From: Pictodentalium vernedei | Taxonomy: Eukaryota > Mollusca > Scaphopoda > Dentaliida > Dentaliidae | Length of the DNA stretch: 64,000 nt | NCBI GenBank assembly: GCA_031216915.1 | Contig: CM062297.1 | Span: 830,691,337-830,755,336 of the forward strand | Reading direction: 5' to 3' | Part shown: piece after piece, positions 55,511-64,000 of the stretch | How the letters are laid out: every line of letters begins with the position of its first letter | How positions within the stretch are numbered: position 1 is the stretch's first letter | Notes under the pieces: model-generated | The model's input: the letters and a program-made list of their open reading frames with translations, nothing else | Databases searched by the model: none | Told to the model about the DNA's origin: nothing | Translations under genes and position numbers: made by a program

Positions 55511-55700
55511 AATATAGACTATACCCATAGTAGCTTGGTGTACCAAATGTTCACCACGTGTGGTGAACATTTGGTACACTAAGCTACTTTTGGTATATTT
55601 TATTTATACCATGATCGTCAGATTAATAAGAGTTTAAATGCTAAATAAATCAATATTCACATGTGCGAATTTGTTTTTGTTTACGTGAGCACCGGTGGGC
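55511..55700. mobile_element. Foldback element (family FB-B, copy 2)
   Basis: Arms 55520-55558 and 55560-55597 pair around 'acgtgt'. The downstream 'accatgatcgtcagatta' and 'gtgcgaatttgtttttgttt' match 31987-32105. Confidence 0.85.
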
Positions 55701-56700
55701 GGTACTTCGCTGGCAATTGTATCGCCGAAACGAAATAGAAGACGAAACTGCAAATTACGAGGCCTTTTTCATTTTAATAACACAAGAACATAATATTTCG
55801 AGTTGTGGGTGCTTTATTAACATGAGACAACGTATGTTTGTTAATATGTGTTATATCCAAATGAAACAAAATGCTGCATTTTGATTGGCTGAGAGGTACG
55901 GTGTAACTTGCAGTCCATTGTGGCTTTTCTTCAAAAAACAAGAATATACAAGAGCAAGCTATATGGCTAAAAAGTACCCATTTTTAATTATTAATTCATA
56001 CCTTCTGCTCGGTTATGTTAGAACAAAAATAAAAATACAGTAAATTGAATATTTATGTGCAATAAAATATTACAGATATGGATGTCATTGGAACTGGATC
56101 ATTGAGCCACTTCCAATGACATTCATATTTGTCTGGTTTTATTTAAGAAACTTGCAAAGTACAAATTTTCTGTCAGTTTTTGCCCACCATGTAGGTTAAA
56201 GTATTACACCAAAATTCTTGGAAATAAATCCGTTATCCTTGTGTTTTCCAGGGTGTATGGGAATTTACACCAGTTTGGGAACTCATACACCTTCGGCTTC
56301 TATGAGGTATGAGTATCTTATGAGGTAAACTTATTTAAAAACGTAATAAATAATTGCCAGTTTAATTTGACTCTTTACGAGGCGACAAGTGATAAATTTA
56401 GACAAGTTTGCATTCAAGGCGAGGACACCAACGGTCAACTTGGATGTAGTTCCACTCCAGTTGTAAATTATAACCACTGAAAACCCTTTGCTGGCGAGTT
56501 CATCACGGTTGGTGTTTAAAATAAAAATTTATGTCATAGCCTTTCTATATATATTAGAATATGTAATCATGGTATAAATAGGGATTTTACACAACCAGAG
56601 GTGACAGATTAGAAATGGTAAGTAAACACATTCATATTAGATTAAACTATTCTACATATCGGTAGACGGAGCGTGTGAAGTAATCTATTCAAGACACTCC
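55701..56700. other. No recognised gene
   Basis: 'gcattttgattggctgagag' (55873) repeats the motif seen at 41840. No supported ORF. Confidence 0.4.
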
Positions 56701-57675
56701 ACAGTTTATGACAGCTCTGTACCCTAATCACCCCAGTATTTCTTATCTATTACCTCCCCCCACCCCACCCCACCCCCCCCCCCACCCCCACCCTCAATGC
56801 AGCACTTTTTTCATCCTCTCCTTTATTGCGTGTTTGAGCTCATTGTTTACTCTATATTCTAGTTCATATGTCGTTACTTTCATAATGTATTGGAACTTGA
56901 CCTCACCCCACCCCACCCGACCCTGTTTTTCTTATTGCTTTGATGAATTTACTATTCAGTACCTTCCTATTTTTGACCTTGATTATATTAACCTTTTGTT
57001 CTCTAATTCAACCTGTCCTTTCAGCATTATACTCCCCACTATTGAATCGACCAACTCCTTGATGTTATCCCCGGTTGGCGCATTTTAAAGGTTTGAATTT
57101 ATATTCCCCTCATAGTGCCTCATGTCTTTTTCTCCCAGTTTCCAAATATCCATAAACACCGCACTCTGGTTAGCTATTCTGTTGCTCCTAACCCTTAGGG
57201 TTATCAGATTGTGTTCAACATCCAACTCAGAATTTCATTCGTTGTCACTATCCATGGCTATGATCTCTCCCGTTGCTCTGGGTCAGTGAGTACATAGACA
57301 ATCATTTTCTTTCTGTTGTTCCTTCCCCACGTCCATTACTCTTGCATTTCAAATTTGTATTCAAACTCTTCAGGCAAAGTTCATTTGTGAACTCTAAGAG
57401 TGTCCTCACATTAACGTTCATTTTCTTGACCCCACCCGCTATACCCTTCCCTTCGTCCACAACGTGCTCATTAACATCTCCAGTTAATATAATATTGCAC
57501 CCCCCCCCCCCCCCCCCATTTTCCAGCTCTAAAACTTTTGATCTGAGTCCTTTATATATTCCATCATTCCATTCAGACTTTCACTCTTCTACTGCCGAGT
57601 ATACAGTTCTCAACTGCAATGCTTCTGTCTTTCTTTTGGATTTGTTTGTATTCGCTTTTGATATAATTCTTTGAT
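56700..57675 (-). pseudogene. Possible LINE endonuclease remnant
   Basis: The - strand reading near 57490-57330 gives 'IILTGDVNEHVVDEGKGIAG' and 'NVNVRTLLEFTNELCLKSLN', a pattern like the 'G-D-x-N-x-H' and following helix of APE endonucleases in LINEs. Poly-C/poly-G tracts at 57500-57517 and 56757-56790 interrupt it. The plus-strand frames over the same region are rich in Pro/Ser/Phe and look like antisense readings. Confidence 0.4.
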
Positions 57676-57862
57676 TCTCACGGGGCTAAACTCGTCCTCG
57701 ATATAAAATGCGTAAACTACAGAACAGTGAAACAAAATCGATGTTGCCCTGAGAATAATCATATGAAACCTTTACACAGGTATTTTTCTGAATTTTATTT
57801 TTAACCAAGGACCGTTATGAATCATTAGCTTTTTTTATCGGTAAATTGCGGTTATACTTTAA

Positions 57863-58104
57863 CCCTTCACCCAACGCAGACGATATCAAAATTTATTATT
57901 TTAAATATCATTTTTTTAAAATGTTTCAAAATATTTCAACAAAATCATATCATGTGACCCCTCGTTGGAACGAGCTCGTCGAGCTCGTTCCAACGAGGGT
58001 TTACACGATATACTTTTGTTGAACTTTTTTGAAAAATAATATTTTTTCAACTGTTGAGTTTGCAAATTACGCGGGCGGGTGCGGCCGATTCGTTGGGTAA
58101 AGGG
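57863..58104. mobile_element. TTAA foldback MITE (family FB-TTAA)
   Basis: This 242-bp element is flanked by TTAA (57859-57862 and 58105-58108). The termini 'cccttcacccaacgcagacg' and the complement 'ccctttacccaacgaatcgg' match the 27482-27724 copy. The central palindrome 'cgttggaacgagctcg' faces 'cgagctcgttccaacg' around 't'. Confidence 0.9.
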
Positions 58105-58108
58105 TTAA

Positions 58109-59300
58109 AATTCCGATGATGTCTAGGAGTCATTTATAAAAGTGGGCAGGAAAACACAGTTCTGAAAAATATAACTGCAAGATAGGATTGCCTCAAATCT
58201 TGATGTGTCTTTTGACTGAACGGCAGATCTATGTATCTGTGGCTGCCAAGCTGTAAGTTTACAGAACTTATACCCCGTTCACGGTGGTATTCCGAACCTT
58301 TGAATATATTTATTTGCTCGTCAAACAAAGTTGAAAATGGTCAGTTGTATGAAGAATTGGTTGACTTACTGATTGACACTTGTGCATTCCTTGATTTGGG
58401 AACCATTAGCAATGAACACCACCGGACACCATCGCTTCTAATCCCGCTTCTGCCTTTTAATAACCACCGTCAACATGGTGGCTGTTTTGCCATTTCTAGA
58501 ATAAAAACATTAGGCATATCAGCTGAAACTACTCACGAAGAGAAGTCTCAGATTTGTTTTTGGAACTGTTAAAAGTATTTTTTATTAACTTGTTTATTTC
58601 AAGATTGTTTATATATTTAGTTTGTAGGTTTTTTAGTTTGCGATTAGTTTTGGTTGAAACAAGTTGGTTCAGACCATTTTGTTCAGGAATTTTCATATAT
58701 GTACATTACTTCACTGTGACGAAATGAGCTTTTCGAGGTTGGGTCAGCAGTTTTGTTTGCAGCTCTTGTAAATTATTGGCAGACTTAATTTAATTGGTAA
58801 GCATAATTTGTAGTTTATCTGCAGTTAATTTGAGAAATTCCATCATGCTTGGTCACATACAGTTTTACTACATAGAGTATCAATTCACCCCTAAAATTGT
58901 TTATTAAAACTAGTTTACCTTGTCAATCAGTTGTCAATTGTTTCTGTTCATTATTAGAGATAGGTATGTAGGAGGACTATCAACTCTTTTTAACGTCCTA
59001 TGTGCTGAGACTTAAGCTGGGACATTTTACTATTCAAATTATCTTTGGTTTTTGTTAAAGCAGGTGGCTGATGCAATATACTAGTTTGGGTAGCAAAGCC
59101 CTCAATGAAAGATTATTTCTCATTGGTACTTTACTGCCTCTACTTTGTTTTTAAGAAGCCTGCTTTCATTGTAAAATTCTGATCTCATGTTCTTACTATA
59201 GTTCGGTGGAACTAATTTCTCATACCTTGGGGGAGCTGACGTCTGGAAGCACAGCAAACTTTTCGAGCTTATGCTTCGAAAATGTCGGAGGTATGTATTA
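58109..59300. other. Unassigned, one ORF not recognised
   Basis: The 113-aa frame (58231-58572) has no recognised domain. The rest is AT-rich. Confidence 0.35.
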
Positions 59301-59312
59301 GTTTTACAGTTA

Positions 59313-59682
59313 TTATTATTATTATTATTAATCGATGTTTAGGGTCACATATTTCCGCACAATGGCAAATCATGACCAAGACAGTCTTACGGGAGGAGGA
59401 AGCCGGAGTACCCGGAGAGAATCATCGAGCAACGGCGAGCAACTGTCAGCTCCCCAACATACTAACTCCACACAAGCAGGGTTAGCATTGGTTGAAGACA
59501 GGTGCACCATCGACGTGCAGCACGCCTTAGTACACAGCGTCACCGTGCCCCCACATGGGCAATGGGGTGAAGTGTCTTGCCCAAGGACACAACGCGGTTG
59601 CCGCAGGTGGGATTCGAACGAAGGACCTCTCGGCTTGCAGCCTGCACCTCTACCTACTGAGCCACCGCCCCCCTCCCTCTAC
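59313..59682 (-). mobile_element. tRNA-derived SINE, full length, inverted
   Basis: Complement of the 6163-6550 family: the head is at the right (A-box complement 'cctactgagcca' near 59652), with the B-box complement 'ggattcgaac' and an (ATT)n/TTATT tail at the left. Target duplication 'ttttacagtta' at 59302-59312 and 59683-59693. The right-hand duplication is the end of the next foldback element. Confidence 0.9.
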
Positions 59683-59998
59683 TTTTACAGTTAAAACTAG
59701 AAGTCCTGTCATAAAATGCGCACAGATAGCACGTCGATCTGCACGTTAATCTACGCGTTATTACCATAGTAAGGCTGTCAAATGCTGTACATATGGCCTC
59801 TGCACAAGCAATGTTTCAGCCAATGGACCTCCGGGTAACCCGGAGGTCCATTGGCAGAAACATTGCCTGTGTTTACGGTGAGTAACCAAGAGAACCTGCC
59901 ATGCTTTGGATGCCATTCGATATGGCAACTGTGCGCAATTCCTACGCACTATTAAGCCTAGATAAGTGCACAGTTCGTGACAGGACTTCTAACATTAC
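59683..59998 (+). mobile_element. Foldback element, ~320 bp (family FB-320, copy 3)
   Basis: The centre 'aatgtttcagccaatggacc' faces 'ggtccattggcagaaacatt', perfect over about 30 bp. The outer 'ttaaaactagaagtcctgtc' faces 'gacaggacttctaac'. Closest to copy 1. Confidence 0.87.
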
Positions 59999-61069
59999 CG
60001 GTTTGAATAACATAGTTCAATGGAGCTAACTGAGTCTGACTTGTACTTATTTATTCTATTTCTTTTTTCTTTGACCTCTAAGAGCTCCCGCCTTTAATGA
60101 GAATTGGTAGGCCGTACCTTAATAAAACATGGCTAAGTATTATTTTTTATGGTCTCAAATTAAATAAATTAGCATCTATCGGTAAGCTTTATATTTGAGT
60201 TGGAGCTGTTATTTTGCAGGAAGTATCAATGAACCAAATCTGGCCAGGTCTAAATAACAGAATCTTGAGAATCAAACTTGACCACTGGACTGTTACATTG
60301 GGAGTCGTTCATTAAAAGAAAAAAGTACAGAAGGTTGGGACCCGCCCGTTACCTCGAACTCCTCCATAGCACTTGAGGTCAAATCCTACAGGACTGGGAA
60401 CCTTACCACCGCGTCTTTGGGCTAGGGGACATAACCATTTTTGTGTATTTCGGTTGCTGTTGTTTATTCTATGTGTAAACAAGGATGGTAAATGCTCAAC
60501 TGGTGTCCAGGCCTAGGTATATATGGTTAGTGGAGGGGTCCAGTGTAGGTGGAGGAGGCAGAGGCTTGTATGCAGAATAATATGAGGCACGGGGGTGGTC
60601 GGCCGGCCAATGGACTACAATGGCGGTGTGGGAATGGTAGGGATATCTTACAGAAAAGTGTGTTGGGTTCAACCAGGAAATTGCGAAGATGAAAGGGAGG
60701 CTGTGGTGGGCTGGTATAGCTGGAGTCAACTCGAAGAAAAAAGACTTACGATGGTGATGTGGAGGGTGGATGGAAACTCGGTTTGGATTCAAAGTGGAAT
60801 CACGGAGGAAACGTGGAGGGAGAACGCAGGATGTAATAATATTAGATTCCAAACACTAACTATAGAAATAATCATCAAAAATTTAATTAATGAAATACCG
60901 GGTGTAACTTTTGCAGATGATGATTTTTATTACCGGGTAAATGCATACCCGTCCATCGCTGCCCACGTGTGGATTACGACCAGTTCACGACGACTTACTG
61001 TAGTGCTACAGCGCATGCGCGGCACCTGAAAGTATGCTAAAGCTGAAAACCCCATTTTCGAAACACCAC
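59999..61069. other. Unassigned, ORFs not recognised
   Basis: The frame 60595-61029 (+) and its antisense were not recognised. The region directly follows the end of the polB remnant in the minus direction but shows no palm motif. Confidence 0.35.
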
Positions 61070-62890
61070 TTTAGCTGACGGCAGAGTTAATCCCAAGTAG
61101 ATTCGTCGGATGTAGCAAATTGCTGGCATTTCTTGCATCACTGACCGTAAGTACACAGCAGTGGCATCACAGCCGACAATACCCCACAGCCCTTAGCTGA
61201 TGCGCCATATTTAGAAGCTCATACACTGCTAACATTCTTCTCGTGAAAACTATTGAATATTATGGAAGGTTCCCCTACAATGTTGTCCATTATGATGTTC
61301 TCCTTGATGTTCTCGAGTGATATACGTTCGTCGACGGTACTAAACAGATATTTCAGAATCAGTTCCGGAACGCTAATCCCATCCTTAAACATGTAAGTCC
61401 CCTTTCCAAGTAAAACTGGAATTGCTCCTCAATAGCCTCTAGGAATGGCTGGACATCTCTATTGTTATAACAGACAAGGAGTGCCTAAAAGTTCTAACCC
61501 TCCTATTGTTCCATCAAATTTGCTGGCAGTAGGTATATTCCTCAATAGCCATGTTTTCCGTTTTCAAAGAGCTATAAAAGGAAACATGGGGAGGTATTCG
61601 GTAGTGCCCAGTTTATCAAGACTGTCAATCCATTCATAGCGAATGAATCCTTTTGCAAACGAACTACCAAAAGCCTTGAGACATTTATCATAACTAAATC
61701 CAGGGGCCAAATAATTGCAAATATCAAACAAACAAATTTTTGGGGGCGCGGTGGCTCAGTAGGTAGAAGTGCAGACTGCAAGCCGAGAGGTTTTCGGTTC
61801 GAATCCCACCTGCGGCAACTGCGTTGTGTCCTTGGGCAAGACACTTTCCCCTCATTGCCCACACGGGGGCACGGTGACGCTGTTTACTAAGGAGTAATGC
61901 ACGTCGACCGTGCACTTGTCTTCAACCAACGCTAACCCTGTTTGTGTGGAGTTAGTATGTTGGGGAGCTGACAGTTGCTCGCTGTTGCTCGGTGGTTCTC
62001 TTTGGGTTCTCCGGCTTCCTCCACCCGTAAAACTGTCATGGTCATGATTAGCCATTGTGCAGAAATAAGTGACCTTAAACACCACTAAATAAATAATAAA
62101 TAAATAAATAGTAATAAATAAATACAAACAAATTTTTAGTGATCCATTTTCAAAACCATACAGTTGTCACTCTTCTTAACTATAAAAAGACAGTGGGTAA
62201 TATTTGTTTTCAGATAATCCATCAGTTCCCGTTTAACCACGTTGACATCATATTTTGTGGAATTGAATACTGATACGGGCATTTTCCTTCATGTAATGAT
62301 CAAACTCTACAGATACCTTTCCAAATGAGTGGGGCTTAGACTCGGCCCTACCTTCCTGTGCCAAAGCATCTTGAATCATTTCCCCGGGGAATAAAATGGT
62401 GGACATGAGACATCGGACATGAGGGAATAACTTTTCTCAGAAATTTCCATGAAATAATTCATCATAGTTTCAACCAAAGTCTGTGTGCCATCATCAGTAA
62501 TAAAACATTTGGGACCATCAAAACTGGGGACTATCACTAACACTGAGGGGTTTGCGTTGGACTTTCCACTCAAGAGTATCAGCATAGGTGGGGAGTAAAG
62601 GACACATAATCAATACAGGTTTTTTCGTGGCGGTGTTGTGCTTTCACTATTTTCCACAATTTATCACACTTAGGGCAATCAAAGGACTTACAATACTGAT
62701 TAAAGTCAGTGATATAACGGAAATGTTTTTTATACAACTTGACATACACGGCACTCTCAAAATTCCATTAGACATATGAACAATCTTATCAGTAACGTCA
62801 TCGTCTTCCAATAAGAGTTCAAATACCTCAATATTAACTTCAAATACCTCTTCAACTTTGGGGAGTTCGTCCAATTTCACACCTGGCCGT
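61070..62890 (-). pseudogene. Polinton/Maverick-type DNA polymerase B, 5' half, decayed
   Basis: Minus-strand blocks follow the family order. A Cys2-His-type finger, 'DCPKCDKLWKIVKAQHRHEK' (about 62690-62620), is followed by an exonuclease-type region (62585-62160, with 'NSTKYDVN'). Then come 'NYLAPGFSYDKCLKAFG' and 'YEWIDSLDKL' (61720-61600), and finally 'IVGCDATAVYLRSVMQEMP' (about 61185-61125), the region with the first palm aspartate. The palm C motif is absent. Frameshifts and stops occur throughout, and a SINE splits it. In intact elements this enzyme replicates the element from a protein primer. Whether it is transposon or virus-derived cannot be told. Confidence 0.8.
61742..62123 (+). 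mobile_element. tRNA-derived SINE inserted in polB remnant
   Basis: A box 'tggctcagtagg' and B box 'ggttcgaatcc' (61796) precede the shared centre and an (AATA)n tail. A 14-bp target duplication, 'acaaacaaattttt', flanks it exactly (61728-61741 and 62124-62137). It joins polB blocks either side when removed. Confidence 0.93.
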
Positions 62891-64000
62891 CTGGGAAGTT
62901 ATCCTTGGATGCGTCCGTATATTTACTGTACAGGGTCTTGGTTATAGTATTCAAAGAATGGTAATTACACCCCCCCCCCCCCCCAGACGGCTAAACACGG
63001 GAATAACGAGCGGATGTCATTGTAAACAGAAATGCTCAGCTTTATCTCTGACAAGGGCAACAACCGAACGATTTTCCAAAGTACACTTTTTTATACTGGA
63101 TTTTCAGAGACCCTACCGATCGGCTGATCTATTTGGGTAATTAGATTTACCATTTTACAAAGGAATACACCCTCGGAACATACCCCCATCCTATTGCAGG
63201 ATTTTTGATTTATATAGCAACCACGTGCTACTATAGAAACCAAACTGGCGGCCTCCAATATGGGCGACAGAAACGCTTGTAACCCTAAATACACGCGCTG
63301 CGCCTGCGTACTGAGACCACTTATCACTATGGATGATGACGTCACAAGATGGCCACTTACGCGTACTACCGCACATGACGTAACTGGGCCACGTGAATAT
63401 GACGTCATTTTCATAGTCCGGCCCGAGTCCGGACAATACGGACGATCGGGTACTTGTCCTGCTACTGCCACCTGCGGGCGAAACATTAGTAGCATTGATA
63501 TGGCAAAATAATGCAATTACACCATTATTGAACAATTTAACTTTTCGGATTTTTCTTGAATTCACGTGATTTGAAGGGTAGGGTAAATAAAACCGCATTT
63601 GTCTCCGAAATCAACGCCTTCCAAATGTCCACCGACTTTTTTTTGTACTTTGAGGACATGTATCTATTTAACAAAAAAAAACAACACCAGATGCACCCCC
63701 CCCCCCCCCCGCCATAACACACGCACGCACATAACTGACACCTAATCTTTGAATCTTGTCCACTGACTGACCAGAATATCGTTCGTTTGGATAATGGTAC
63801 AGAATGGATGTAGCGCAATTTTTATTCGGAAAAATGCCACCCTGTCCTTTTTTATCGCATTGTCACCATGAAATAACTCATTACGGGCAATATCGTTCAC
63901 AACACATCTAATGCTGGAATGACGCCAAAAGCCACCGTCACTTTGTGGGTGTGTTGGTTTCGGAAGAACTGAATAAATATTCTTTTATTTTTGAGGAACT
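62891..64000. other. No recognised gene
   Basis: Poly-C runs lie at about 62970 and 63698. Antisense and sense frames at 63091-63598 have no recognised domain. The window ends in AT-rich sequence. Confidence 0.4.

Noticed and set aside
56708..57674. Plus-strand Pro/Ser/Phe-rich proteins
   Set aside because: Composition reflects poly-C tracts and the antisense of a likely LINE remnant.

Overview
This is a repeat-saturated stretch of animal nuclear DNA. It has spliced exons, a tRNA-derived SINE family, several non-LTR retrotransposons, a Penelope-like element, a Tc1/mariner element, a decayed Polinton/Maverick-type DNA polymerase B, and many foldback (palindromic) elements. There are no prokaryotic gene arrays. 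The repeat repertoire and AT-rich, low-gene-density character fit a mollusc, probably a bivalve, but that placement is an inference from family resemblance.

Only one host gene is convincing: the 3' part of a monocarboxylate-transporter-like (SLC16, major facilitator) gene on the + strand. A 1050-nt exon (16576-17625) and a short terminal exon (28893-29035) are joined by a phase-1 intron of about 11.3 kb. The 5' exons with the first membrane segments were not found and probably lie left of the window. If so, everything from 1 to 16575 is intronic or upstream sequence of this gene.

Layout. 1-1790: a ~90-bp tandem repeat split by an insertion carrying a small unknown ORF. 2177-3444: a dead Tc1/mariner element with inverted repeats and TA duplications. 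3470-13730: one LINE with 241-bp 5' monomers, ORF1 and a broken ORF2. It is interrupted by a SINE (9-bp target duplication) and by two large elements that each sit in a TTAA; removing all three restores the LINE reading order. 14660-15330: a 118-bp tandem array. 16576-29035: the transporter exons and their last intron, which holds a Penelope-like remnant, a ~220-bp and a ~168-bp tandem array and several foldbacks. 29036-41500: foldbacks, a large inverted repeat with a foldback at its centre, duplicated blocks and SINEs. 42960-43250: a LINE RNase H remnant (-). 44300-45670: unidentified decayed coding blocks (-). 48500-52765: a Jockey-like LINE (-) whose reverse transcriptase is split by a palindrome. 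52870-60000: foldbacks, SINEs and a LINE endonuclease remnant. 61070-62890: a Polinton-type polB remnant (-) split by a SINE.

The main interest is the density and variety of long, often perfect, short-loop palindromes. They fall into at least five families, one of them a ~243-bp TTAA-flanked foldback MITE. The nested insertion stack gives a clear relative chronology. Poly-G/poly-C tracts are also unusually frequent.
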